NCBI GenBank assembly: GCA_963851095.1
Contig: CAWKOX010000031.1
Location: 1 to 64,000 of the forward strand
DNA: 64,000 nucleotides
From: Oleispira sp963851095
Lineage (GTDB): Bacteria; Pseudomonadota; Gammaproteobacteria; Pseudomonadales; Oceanobacteraceae
Direction: 5' to 3'
Positions 33,746 through 42,078 of this stretch are shown here, in pieces. Both the position numbers and the translations under genes were made by a program. How positions within the stretch are numbered: position 1 is the stretch's first letter; each line of letters starts with the position of its first letter. The notes under the pieces are model-generated. The model saw only the letters and a list, made by a program, of their open reading frames with translations, ran no database searches and was not told where the DNA came from.

Positions 33746-34768
33746 ATGAATGATATTCAGCAGAAGACATCGTTTGATTTATCAAACCGTAAAAGATTAC
33801 GTTTTTATGACAACCAACCTGCTGCTGAAGATATTTTATCTGAGGTTATTTCTGGTTTAAGCCAAAATCAGAAAGTACTTCCCGCTAAATTTTTTTATGA
33901 CCATATCGGTTCTAGATTATTCGAAGCCATTACCCAACTTCCTGAGTATTATCCGACTCGCATCGAAATAAATTTATTAAGAAAGCATCATAAAGAGATT
34001 GCAGATTTATTAGATAATGATGTTTGGTTATTAGAATATGGCAGTGGTGCAAGTTTAAAAATACGTTTGCTATTGCAAGCTATAAAGCCAAATTGCTACG
34101 TTCCTATGGATATTTCAAAAGATTTTTTATTATCATCTTCAGAAAGCCTCATCGATGATTATCCTTGGCTGAATGTGTATGCGGCTTGCGTTGATTATTC
34201 TCAGCCGGTACGCCTACCTGCGGACATGGCAACCAGCGCGCAAAAACTGGGTTTCTTCCCTGGCTCTAGCATTGGCAACTTTGCCCCTCACGAAGCGCAA
34301 ATATTTTTGCAAGGTGTGCGTAAAACCTTAGGCAAAGACGGCGCGATGTTAATTGGCGTTGATTTAATAAAAGATACGCAGGTATTAGAGGCTGCTTATA
34401 ATGATTGCCAAGGCGTAACAGCGGCATTCAACTTGAATATTTTACATCACATTAATAGCGTACTAGGGACTCAATTAAACGCTGATCACTTTGAGCACCG
34501 AGCAATTTATAGCGAAGAAAAAAATCGTATTGAAATGCACCTAGTGAGCTTAATAGATCAGATCGTTAATATTTATGATGCGACTAAAACAGAAAGTCCG
34601 ATTAAAAATATTATTTTCAAAGCAGGAGAATCAATTCATACCGAAAACTCTTACAAGTATTCTAAACAAAGCTTTACTGATTTAGTTGAAGGGGCAGGAT
34701 TTGAAGTTCGTGAGCATTGGTCAGACGGAAAAGGTTATTTTTCTCTATTTTATTTAAGTTGCTGTTAG
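33746..34768 (+). CDS. egtD: Histidine N-alpha-methyltransferase EgtD
   Basis: EgtD trimethylates histidine to hercynine with SAM, the first step of ergothioneine synthesis. The 340-residue protein has LLEYGSGASLKIRLLLQA (SAM site), YVPMDISKDFL, FFPGSSIGNFAPHEAQIF, GVDLIKD and GVTAAFNLNILHHIN, all typical of the family. It forms an operon with egtB. The base composition is AT-rich compared with the housekeeping blocks around it, which may reflect transfer or a different codon preference. Confidence 0.92.
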   Translation: MNDIQQKTSFDLSNRKRLRFYDNQPAAEDILSEVISGLSQNQKVLPAKFFYDHIGSRLFEAITQLPEYYPTRIEINLLRKHHKEIADLLDNDVWLLEYGSGASLKIRLLLQAIKPNCYVPMDISKDFLLSSSESLIDDYPWLNVYAACVDYSQPVRLPADMATSAQKLGFFPGSSIGNFAPHEAQIFLQGVRKTLGKDGAMLIGVDLIKDTQVLEAAYNDCQGVTAAFNLNILHHINSVLGTQLNADHFEHRAIYSEEKNRIEMHLVSLIDQIVNIYDATKTESPIKNIIFKAGESIHTENSYKYSKQSFTDLVEGAGFEVREHWSDGKGYFSLFYLSCC

Positions 34769-34804
34769 CGGTTATTCTAATTATATAGTTGAAAAACAAC
34801 CGCT
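34767..34804. terminator. Weak inverted repeat between the convergent egtD and thrB genes
   Basis: AGCGGTT (34767-34773) pairs with AACCGCT (34798-34804) over a 24-base AT-rich loop, at the meeting point of the two 3' ends. No T run follows. Confidence 0.3.
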
Positions 34805-34812
34805 ATGAAAAC

Positions 34813-35829
34813 TTAATATTGTGTTTCTCTATGACGCATAAGTTTAAGGAAATATTCCATCGGATCTTTGATCGTCGTGACTAATGCCGCCATCGGGTCT
34901 TTAGCAATTGCTTCTGCTTGATGTTGCTGAGTCGTTAAACGGCTCAACCAAAAACGCAACGCCGCTGCACGTAAACACATCCCCCATGCTTGCTGCTCTA
35001 ACTCGGTTAATTCGCGTACCGATTGATAGCCTGCCATTAATGCTGGCAAGTTACCTTCTATCCAAGTGCCATTATCGTTAGCGCACCAGTCATTCGCAAC
35101 AATGGCCAAATCAAATAGCCAAGCATCTTGGCAAGCGTTATAAATATCTAAAATAGCGCCTAATGCATCGCCATCTTTTTCATTTCTAAGTTCAGCGATT
35201 TCAAATAACGCATTATCGTGAAACAAATCACCATGAATTAAACCACGCGGTAAGCTATACCAAAGTTCAGTATTCGACTCTTGAAATTCAATTTCATCCA
35301 CCAGCACCTGCTGCTGTTCTTCGGTCAATAACGGTTCGTTTAATGGCCTTGTAGTTGCGTTTACCTGAATCAGTGCGCGTCCAATTTCTGGCCACCACTG
35401 AAGGCCGCGATTATTTTCTTCCAACTGCAAGCCGTCACCGGCTAAATGAAATTGCGCTAAAGCTGTTCCTATTTGCTGGCAATGGTCTGCGGTTATTTTT
35501 TCAGGGTGGGAGCCGGGTAAGCAAGGGCAAAGAATAGCAGGCTTGCTTTTTAGCTCATGTAAATACAGCCCAGCATCATCTGCAATAGGGCCAGGTACCG
35601 GAACACCTTGTTCTGCTAAGTGGCGGCCTATGTTAATAAAGCTCTCAACTTCTTCTGCATTGTGATGCTCAAAAATCGTTAATACGTATTTTTTGCCGCC
35701 AACTTCAACAAAGAAATTAGTATTTTCAACACCTGCACTGATGCCTTGATGATTTTCATAATCACCTAAAGAAAATTGACTTAGATAAGCAGCGACTTCT
35801 TTCGCTGAAAGATCAGTATAAACAGACAT
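34813..35829 (-). CDS. thrB: Homoserine kinase, ThrB type II (aminoglycoside-phosphotransferase fold)
   Basis: The protein is about 338 residues from the ATG at 35829 (MSVYTDLSAKEV). It has the APH-fold kinase motifs HGDLFHDNALF (catalytic loop) and AILDIYNACQDAWLFDLAI (metal-binding Asp). It phosphorylates homoserine in threonine synthesis. In pseudomonads this type of ThrB sits beside the DUF2782 gene and polA, as here, which supports the call over generic phosphotransferases. Confidence 0.92.
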   Translation of the reverse strand: MSVYTDLSAKEVAAYLSQFSLGDYENHQGISAGVENTNFFVEVGGKKYVLTIFEHHNAEEVESFINIGRHLAEQGVPVPGPIADDAGLYLHELKSKPAILCPCLPGSHPEKITADHCQQIGTALAQFHLAGDGLQLEENNRGLQWWPEIGRALIQVNATTRPLNEPLLTEEQQQVLVDEIEFQESNTELWYSLPRGLIHGDLFHDNALFEIAELRNEKDGDALGAILDIYNACQDAWLFDLAIVANDWCANDNGTWIEGNLPALMAGYQSVRELTELEQQAWGMCLRAAALRFWLSRLTTQQHQAEAIAKDPMAALVTTIKDPMEYFLKLMRHRETQY

Positions 35830-35920
35830 GGAATTAGACTTACATTTTATAAAAAGAGGGAGAGTGACCTTAGCCACTCATAAGCGAATCGTTTTCTTGG
35901 CTTTTTTGCCAATCATATAA

Positions 35921-36208
35921 TTACCAGCGAAAAATAACCCAGCTTGGAACAGAAACATCGGGCGCATCTGACTGAATATATTGACCATCTTCGGCATTTT
36001 TAATGTCAGAAGGTTTCAAATAATAAGGCTTGCCATACTTAGGCACGACTTTAATTTCGACAATTTCACCACCGCGACGATACTCATAAAAAGTCTTATC
36101 ACCGTCATTACGAATAACAACTTCTTCACTGCCTGTCCCTGCTGCATAAGCAGGGCCGCTAATCAGTGCAAAAGCACATGCGAAAGTCACAAGTAGGGTA
36201 CGCATCAT
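35921..36208 (-). CDS. DUF2782 secreted protein of unknown function
   Basis: This 95-residue protein has a signal peptide (to AYAAG near residue 23) and a short domain, EVVIRNDGDKTFYEYRRGGEIVEIKVVPKYGKPYYLK, of the DUF2782 family. It lies between thrB and polA in the same order as in pseudomonads and runs in the direction of thrB. No function is known to me. Its small size and basic, Tyr-rich strand pattern suggest a periplasmic beta fold. Confidence 0.8.
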   Translation of the reverse strand: MMRTLLVTFACAFALISGPAYAAGTGSEEVVIRNDGDKTFYEYRRGGEIVEIKVVPKYGKPYYLKPSDIKNAEDGQYIQSDAPDVSVPSWVIFRW

Positions 36209-36334
36209 GGTAAGCTATGCCTCATTCAAATATTAAACATCATCTCTATTACCATTGTACCCTTTTTACACCTCAGTGCACCGAGTAACGTATTTAGACC
36301 ACAGAGTAAAAGAGAATCTGTTACGGATAATTTT

Positions 36335-39136
36335 ATGTCAGAATCTACAGTAAAGTCGGCATCAGCTCCGGCTATTTTAGTCGATGGATCGTCCTACTTA
36401 TTCCGCGCATACCACGCGATGCCGCCACTAACCAACTCAGTCGGCCACCCAACAGGGGCGATTCGTGGCGTGATCAACATGATGCGCAAGCTGCAAAAAG
36501 ATTATCCAGAATCTCAAATTATCGTGATTTTTGATGCCAAGGGTAAAACCTTTCGCAACGACATGTACCCAGAGTACAAGGCCAACCGTCCATCGATGCC
36601 CGACGAATTGCGCGTTCAGATTCAGCCCATTCACGACATCATCAAGGCCATGGGCTTGCCATTGCTAGTAATTGACGGTGTAGAAGCTGATGACGTGATT
36701 GGCACCTTGGCGGCACAAGCCACTGAAGGTAAACGCGACGTCATCATCTCGACCGGCGATAAAGACATGGCGCAACTGGTTAACGAGCACGTTAGCTTGA
36801 TTAATACCATGACAGAGACCTTTATGGATGTGAATGGCGTAATCGAGAAATTTGGCGTGCGCCCCGATCAAATCATCGATTACCTCTCTTTAATGGGTGA
36901 CAAGGTCGATAACATCCCCGGTGTTGAAAAATGTGGCCCTAAAACCGCCGTTAAATGGTTAGACGCCTATGAAACTCTGCAGGGCGTGATCGATAACGCC
37001 GATACGATGAAAGGAAAAATTGGTGAAAACCTGCGAGCGGCCATCGAGTTTTTACCGCTATCGTACGAACTGGCCACGATTAAGTGTGACGTAGCGCTAG
37101 AACACAACTTACCCGATATCGAAACGCAAGCGATTGATAAAGAAGCCCTTTTGGCATCGTTCAACGAATTCGAATTTAAATCTTGGGTCACCGAACTGGG
37201 TGGAAATCTCGAAGAAAAATCGGCCACCGCGACTAAAAACGGGGCTAAAGCTAAAGATGATGCAAGCGAAGCGGGTTCCTCTACAGCGTTACCAGTAGAC
37301 GTGATCGAAACGGATTATCAGATCATTTTTGATCAAGCTCAGCTTGATGAGTGGCTGGCTAAATTAGAAAAGGCCGAACTATTCGCCTTCGATACCGAGA
37401 CAACGTCACTTAATTACATGGAAGCCGAAATCGTTGGTTTCTCTTTCGCCATCGAAGCAGGCACCGCCGCTTATGTACCGCTGGCTCACATTGGCCCCGA
37501 TACGCAATTAGAAGATGCTCCCACTCAACTGAATCGCGATGCTGTTTTAGCTCAGTTTAAGCCTATTTTAGAAAGTGCAGACCACAAGAAGGTCGGGCAG
37601 CACTTAAAGTATGACGCTCACGTATTAGCGAATTACGGTATTGAACTAAAAGGCATACAGTTCGATACCATGCTGGAATCTTACATTCTTAACTCGGTCG
37701 CGACCCGTCATGATATGGACAGCTTAGCGTCGTATTATTTAGGCACTAAAACCACCAAGTTTGAAGAGATCGCAGGTAAGGGCGCCAAACAAGTCACCTT
37801 CGACAATATCGAAATTGCCATCGCAGGGCCGTACGCCGCCGAAGATGCTGACATCACCTTGCGTTTGCACCAAGTCCTTTGGGCGCAGTTGAATGAAAGT
37901 GACAAAGCCGATCTAAAGACGGTATTTGAAGAGATTGAATTACCGCTCGTGGAAGTATTAACCAAAATCGAAGCCAATGGTGCTTTGATCGACCCTGATA
38001 TTTTGCACGAGCAAAGCGGCCAACTAACCGCGCGCTTAGCCGAATTAGAACAACAAGCCCACGATGTCGCAGGGCAGGTATTCAACCTAGGTTCGCCTAA
38101 GCAGCTCGCCGAGATTTTGTTCGAAAAACTTGAATTACCCGTAGTGAAGAAAACCCCAAAGGGCGCACCATCAACAGCAGAAGAAGTATTAGTTCAGCTC
38201 GCCGAAGACTACGAACTGCCTAAGCTGATTTTAGAAAACCGCAGTTTGAGCAAGCTAAAATCGACCTATACCGACAAGCTACCCTTGATGATCTGCAAGC
38301 GCACCGGCCGTTTACATACCTCGTATCACCAAGCAACCGCGGCAACGGGGCGCTTATCGTCGACTGATCCGAACTTACAAAACATTCCGGTTAAAAGCGA
38401 AGAGGGCCGTCGTATTCGTAATGCCTTTGTCGCACCCGAAGGCTATACCATGGTCGCTGCGGATTATAGCCAGATTGAATTACGCATCATGGCGCATCTG
38501 TCTAAAGATAAAGGGTTATTAACCGCCTTTGCTAACGGTGTCGATGTGCATACTGCAACGGCAGCAGAAGTGTTTGGGGTGACCATTGATAACGTCGAAC
38601 CCAATATGCGCCGCAGCGCCAAAGCGATTAACTTCGGCTTGATTTACGGTATGTCAGCCTTTGGCCTAGCCAAGCAACTAGGGGTTGGCCGAGGCCAAGC
38701 ACAAGAATACGTTGATCTATATTTTGAACGCTACCCTGGGGTGAAATCCTACATGGATAATACTCGCGCAGACGCGGCGGATGCCGGTTACGTTGAAACC
38801 ATCTTTGGTCGTCGTCTATACCTGCCAGACATCAAGGCTAGAAGTGCACAGCGTCGCCAACACGCCGAGCGTACCGCGATTAACGCACCGATGCAGGGCA
38901 CAGCCGCCGACATCATCAAAAAGGCCATGATTAAGGTCTCTGACTGGCTAGCAACACAAGAATTTGATGCTCAAATGATTATGCAAGTACACGATGAATT
39001 GGTATTAGAAGTGAAAACTGAGCAGCTAGAAGCCTTCTCGGCCAAGCTAAAAGACATCATGGAGAATGCCGTTAAGATCGATGTGCCGCTGATTGTGGAT
39101 GTGGGCTTTGGTAAAAACTGGGGTGAAGCGCATTAA
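36335..39136 (+). CDS. polA: DNA polymerase I
   Basis: This 933-residue protein has all three Pol I activities. The 5' nuclease domain (residues 1 to about 300) carries IVIFDAKGKTFR and STGDKDMAQLV. The 3'-5' exonuclease domain (about 325-520) carries intact FDTETTSL and YAAEDADIT. The polymerase domain has ADYSQIELRIMAH and QVHDELVLEV. An acidic, Ala-rich linker follows the 5' nuclease. It fills gaps and removes RNA primers. It is divergent from the DUF2782 gene and is followed by an intergenic sRNA candidate. Confidence 0.98.
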   Translation: MSESTVKSASAPAILVDGSSYLFRAYHAMPPLTNSVGHPTGAIRGVINMMRKLQKDYPESQIIVIFDAKGKTFRNDMYPEYKANRPSMPDELRVQIQPIHDIIKAMGLPLLVIDGVEADDVIGTLAAQATEGKRDVIISTGDKDMAQLVNEHVSLINTMTETFMDVNGVIEKFGVRPDQIIDYLSLMGDKVDNIPGVEKCGPKTAVKWLDAYETLQGVIDNADTMKGKIGENLRAAIEFLPLSYELATIKCDVALEHNLPDIETQAIDKEALLASFNEFEFKSWVTELGGNLEEKSATATKNGAKAKDDASEAGSSTALPVDVIETDYQIIFDQAQLDEWLAKLEKAELFAFDTETTSLNYMEAEIVGFSFAIEAGTAAYVPLAHIGPDTQLEDAPTQLNRDAVLAQFKPILESADHKKVGQHLKYDAHVLANYGIELKGIQFDTMLESYILNSVATRHDMDSLASYYLGTKTTKFEEIAGKGAKQVTFDNIEIAIAGPYAAEDADITLRLHQVLWAQLNESDKADLKTVFEEIELPLVEVLTKIEANGALIDPDILHEQSGQLTARLAELEQQAHDVAGQVFNLGSPKQLAEILFEKLELPVVKKTPKGAPSTAEEVLVQLAEDYELPKLILENRSLSKLKSTYTDKLPLMICKRTGRLHTSYHQATAATGRLSSTDPNLQNIPVKSEEGRRIRNAFVAPEGYTMVAADYSQIELRIMAHLSKDKGLLTAFANGVDVHTATAAEVFGVTIDNVEPNMRRSAKAINFGLIYGMSAFGLAKQLGVGRGQAQEYVDLYFERYPGVKSYMDNTRADAADAGYVETIFGRRLYLPDIKARSAQRRQHAERTAINAPMQGTAADIIKKAMIKVSDWLATQEFDAQMIMQVHDELVLEVKTEQLEAFSAKLKDIMENAVKIDVPLIVDVGFGKNWGEAH

Positions 39137-39218
39137 TTTAGCTTAATTCGCCGCTAAGTGGAATTATCGAAAAAGGGGGCTATAGTTAATTTAGGTAGCC
39201 AATATATGCACTCCCTAC

Positions 39219-39340
39219 CTCCAGTTAGGTCTAACGTTATGGCTAAATTTTAGCGGTAATGTCCCTTTCTTCGGTGATTCCCCAAAGATCCGAAGCCTAG
39301 CCCGATTGATTCCCCCAATTATCAATCGGGCTCTTTTTTG
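39219..39340 (+). ncRNA. Candidate Hfq-type small RNA in the spf/ErsA position between polA and engB
   Basis: The 343-base gap between polA and engB holds structured, gene-free sequence. A stem GGCTAAA/TTTTAGC-like fold is followed by CTTCGG (39269-39274) paired with CCGAAG (39290-39295), and then the terminator at 39299-39340. The single-stranded parts are C-rich (GTCCC, TTCCCCA, TTCCCCC), as in sRNAs that pair with ribosome sites. E. coli Spot 42 and Pseudomonas ErsA are encoded at this same place. The 5' end is uncertain; an AATATA box at 39201-39206 would put it near 39215-39220. Confidence 0.55.
39299..39340 (+). terminator. Strong Rho-independent terminator of the polA-engB intergenic RNA
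   Basis: AGCCCGATTGAT (39299-39310) pairs perfectly with ATCAATCGGGCT (39321-39332) over a ten-base loop rich in C, followed by six T. It points on the plus strand, away from polA. Confidence 0.9.
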
Positions 39341-39402
39341 CCTGTCATAAAATATTTTTTAATGCCAAAGACTTCTTTACCTACGATTTAGACAAATTTT
39401 AG

Positions 39403-39456
39403 GCAAAAAAAAGCCCTACACTCTAAAATTCATCAAGAACTAAAGTCATAAGGGCT
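39403..39456 (-). terminator. Probable terminator of engB
   Basis: On the minus strand AGCCCT (39456-39451) pairs with AGGGCT (39417-39412), followed by eight T and GCC. The loop is long (33 bases) but the T run is strong. It lies about 25 bases after the engB stop. Confidence 0.6.
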
Positions 39457-39479
39457 AATTTAAACGGCTAGCTCAATAA

Positions 39480-40163
39480 TTAAGCAGGAGGCTCATTACC
39501 TTCGATGAAGGGCGCATCAGCACCTTCAGCATCGTCTTCATGAAACTCGGTATTATCCATAAACCACTTGGTCAAATGCTTACGTAATTCTTTTACGCCA
39601 TCGCCTTTCAACGATGAAAACATCTGCACAGTCGCTAACTCGCCCATATTGGCAACCGCTTTACGTACTTGCAGCATGGTTGCAGAGGCAGGGCCGCGCT
39701 TAAGCTTGTCGGCTTTGGTTAGCAAAATGTGCAAAGGCATATTCGATTCGTGCGCCCAATCGACCATTGTTTGGTCAAATTCGGTCATTGGATGACGAAT
39801 ATCCATCACTAAAACGAGGCCACGTAGACAATCGCGCTTGTCTAAATACGCACCTAACTGCTTTTGCCACTCAATTTTGATCGCTTTTGGTACTTTGGCG
39901 AAGCCATAACCTGGCAAATCCACGAGTCGATAAGGCGTATCATCAACTTGGAAAAAGTTAATTAACTGCGTTCGACCAGGGGTTTTACTGGTTCGAGCGA
40001 GTTTTGTCTGTTCGGTTAGGGCGTTAAGCGCACTCGATTTACCAGCGTTTGAGCGGCCTGCAAAGGCAATCTCTACACCGTCCCATTGAGGGCATTGAGT
40101 GAACTTTGCGGCGCTTTGCATGAACCGAGTCTTGGTATAAATCAATGTTTGTGCATTTAACAT
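39480..40163 (-). CDS. engB: Ribosome biogenesis GTP-binding protein EngB (YsxC/YihA)
   Basis: This 227-residue GTPase has G1 GRSNAGKSS (about 32-40), the switch region DLPGYGFAKVPK, the G4 motif LTKADK and FSSLKGDG (G5). It is needed for assembly of the large ribosomal subunit. An extended acidic C-terminal tail (EFHEDDAEGADAPF) goes beyond the core domain. It converges on polA across the sRNA candidate, as in related genomes. Confidence 0.95.
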   Translation of the reverse strand: MLNAQTLIYTKTRFMQSAAKFTQCPQWDGVEIAFAGRSNAGKSSALNALTEQTKLARTSKTPGRTQLINFFQVDDTPYRLVDLPGYGFAKVPKAIKIEWQKQLGAYLDKRDCLRGLVLVMDIRHPMTEFDQTMVDWAHESNMPLHILLTKADKLKRGPASATMLQVRKAVANMGELATVQMFSSLKGDGVKELRKHLTKWFMDNTEFHEDDAEGADAPFIEGNEPPA

Positions 40164-40175
40164 AAGGTAAACGTA

Positions 40176-40205
40176 ATGACCGTAAGGAAATTAATGGTAT
40201 ATAAT
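40176..40205 (+). promoter_or_regulatory. Possible promoter of the c-type cytochrome genes
   Basis: A perfect TATAAT (40200-40205) is preceded at 18 bases by ATGACC (40176-40181), a partial -35 match. The cytochrome gene starts about 93 bases downstream. Confidence 0.35.
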
Positions 40206-40297
40206 CATCGGCTTTTTAAATCCGGCAATGAATTGTATCATAGTCGGGTGAATCAAAGCCGTGCATTTTTAATTAGCTCCCAATGAGGAATCTCAAT

Positions 40298-40594
40298 ATG
40301 AAAAAACTCGCGCTTCTTGCAACTATCGTTGCAGCGACTAGCTTTAATGCCAACGCGTTTGATGTTGACACTAAATATAAGCAAACTTGCAGTATATGCC
40401 ACGGCATGGGTGTTGCTGGCGCTCCAAAAGCATTTGATAGTGCTGCTTGGGCTCCTCGCATGGCAACAGGCATGGACAAAATGGTTGCTAGTGTTAACAA
40501 CGGTAAAGGCGCTATGCCACCAAAAGGTTTGTGTAATGATTGTACTGATGACCAGTACAAAGCATTAATCAACCACATGGCAACTAGCAAATAA
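40298..40594 (+). CDS. Class I c-type cytochrome, cytochrome c5-like
   Basis: The protein is 98 residues from the ATG at 40298 (MKKLALLATI), chosen because GAGG lies upstream and a signal peptide ending at NANA begins there. It has one haem site, CSICH, and a methionine in GAMPPKG as the likely sixth ligand. Two further Cys (GLCNDC) are typical of cytochrome c5. It is a periplasmic electron carrier. The two-haem cytochrome c4 gene follows after 29 bases and dsbA lies beyond, as I remember for Pseudomonas. Confidence 0.9.
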   Translation: MKKLALLATIVAATSFNANAFDVDTKYKQTCSICHGMGVAGAPKAFDSAAWAPRMATGMDKMVASVNNGKGAMPPKGLCNDCTDDQYKALINHMATSK

Positions 40595-40623
40595 TTAATT
40601 TTTTATAATAACTGGACCTGACG

Positions 40624-41223
40624 ATGAAAAAACTACTGATTAGCTTAATCGTTTCTGTTGGCCTCATGTCTGCTGCACAAGCAGGCGATGCGGTTGCAGG
40701 AAAAACCAAGGCAGCCACTTGCGGTGCCTGCCACGGCGCTGACGGTAATAGCTTAGCCCCGAGCTTCCCTAAAATTGCTGGCCAAGGCGAGCGTTATTTA
40801 GTGAAGCAAATCACCGAGATTAAGAATGGTGACCGTCAGGTTCCTGAAATGCTAGGTTTCGTAATGGGCTTAAGCGAAACGGATATTGCCGATATCGCTG
40901 CGTATTACGCGGGTCAAACAGCGTCTAGTGGTGCTGCTGATGCTGCACTAGTAGAAGCGGGCAAGCGTATTTTCTTAGGCGGAAACGAAGCAACGGGCGT
41001 TCCAGCTTGTATCGCTTGTCATAGTGCAGACGGTAAAGGTATCGCAGCTGCAGGCTTCCCACGTGTAGCGGGTCAACATGCCACTTATACTGAGAAGCAG
41101 TTAATGGATTTCTACAACGCTAAGCGTACTAACGACGCCAGCAATGTAATGCGTGATATTGCTTCACGTATGCATATGGATGAAATCAAAGCAGTTTCTA
41201 GCTACATCCAAGGTTTGAAATAA
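40624..41223 (+). CDS. Dihaem cytochrome c4
   Basis: This 199-residue secreted protein has a signal peptide (to QAG near residue 21) and two CXXCH haem sites, CGACHGADGN and CIACHSADGKG. They sit in two similar halves, each with a following PKIAGQ or PRVAGQ segment and a Met ligand region. Cytochrome c4 passes electrons to terminal oxidases, often cbb3 type. It probably shares a transcript with the cytochrome c5 gene and is followed by a strong terminator. Confidence 0.93.
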   Translation: MKKLLISLIVSVGLMSAAQAGDAVAGKTKAATCGACHGADGNSLAPSFPKIAGQGERYLVKQITEIKNGDRQVPEMLGFVMGLSETDIADIAAYYAGQTASSGAADAALVEAGKRIFLGGNEATGVPACIACHSADGKGIAAAGFPRVAGQHATYTEKQLMDFYNAKRTNDASNVMRDIASRMHMDEIKAVSSYIQGLK

Positions 41224-41291
41224 CCTAACTCACTAATTGACAGTTTTCTTTTTGGGATCGCTCTTTTAAGGATTTAATTGTCATCTAGTGT

Positions 41292-41317
41292 AAAAAGCGG
41301 CTTCGGCCGCTTTTTTT
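41292..41317 (+). terminator. Terminator after the cytochrome c4 gene
   Basis: A short GC-rich stem GCGGC-ttcg-GCCGC (41297-41310), with A-runs before and seven T after, forms a classical Rho-independent terminator. It lies 70 bases past the stop and before dsbA. Confidence 0.88.
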
Positions 41318-41412
41318 ATGCCTGGTATATCTACCTAAGGTGGAACCTTTATGCCACAATCATTGTCAATGACACTTATAAACACTTAATTTTAAATAAT
41401 CTGGAGAACTCC

Positions 41413-42060
41413 ATGTTCAGACGTTTAGTCGCCAGCACTGCCATTCTTTTTGCCAGTTTTACCGCTTCGGCCGCCGATGGCCACAACCATCAAGAAGCGC
41501 CGATTAAGGATATGAGCAAAGCTTATTCGTTAATCGAACAACCTCAAGCCGTGCCTGCCAATGGTAAGTTGCATGTTGAAGAATTATTTTGGTATGGCTG
41601 TGGCCACTGTTTCTCGCTAGAAGAACATGTAACGTCTTGGGTTAATAAGCTACCAAAAGATGTTGAATTTAGCCGTGTTCCAGCGATGTTTGGTAAGCCT
41701 TGGGTTATTCATGCTCAGCTTTATTACATGGGTGAAGTATTGGGTATTACCGAACAGTCTCATGGTGATATTTTTAAAGCGATCCATATCAATGGCAAAC
41801 GCCTTCAGCGTAAATCAGAGCAACAAGAGTTCTTTGCAGCTTATGGTGTGAGCGAATCCGATTTTGAAAAAGCTTATAACTCATTCACGGTTAAGAGTCG
41901 CCTAAAGCAAGGTGATAAACGCATCCGTAACTATCGAGTCAGTGGCGTACCAGCCATTGTTGTAAATGGTAAGTACCTAGTCGACGCATCATCAGCCGGT
42001 GGCCAGCATAATATCTTTAAGGTTGTTGATTACCTGCTTGAGAAAGAGCGTAACCAATAA
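41413..42060 (+). CDS. dsbA: Thiol:disulfide interchange protein DsbA
   Basis: The protein is 215 residues from the ATG at 41413 (MFRRLVAS), preceded by CTGGAGA; a longer frame upstream crosses the terminator and is not real. It has a signal peptide (to SAADG) and a thioredoxin/DsbA fold with active site FWYGCGHCFSLE and the cis-Pro segment VSGVPAIVVNG. It introduces disulfides into periplasmic proteins. The CGHC dipeptide differs from the CPHC of E. coli and would alter redox potential. It lies in the cytochrome c4-dsbA-EEP order known from pseudomonads. Confidence 0.94.
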   Translation: MFRRLVASTAILFASFTASAADGHNHQEAPIKDMSKAYSLIEQPQAVPANGKLHVEELFWYGCGHCFSLEEHVTSWVNKLPKDVEFSRVPAMFGKPWVIHAQLYYMGEVLGITEQSHGDIFKAIHINGKRLQRKSEQQEFFAAYGVSESDFEKAYNSFTVKSRLKQGDKRIRNYRVSGVPAIVVNGKYLVDASSAGGQHNIFKVVDYLLEKERNQ

Positions 42061-42078
42061 ACATGTTAGGACGATAGC

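Noticed and set aside
40273..40590. Minus-strand 105-codon frame antisense to the cytochrome c5 gene
   Set aside because: The plus strand has a signal peptide, a CXXCH haem site and a ribosome site; the antisense frame has none.
41278..41412. N-terminal extension of the dsbA frame
   Set aside because: It would run through the cytochrome terminator hairpin and lacks a ribosome site; the ATG at 41413 begins a proper signal peptide.
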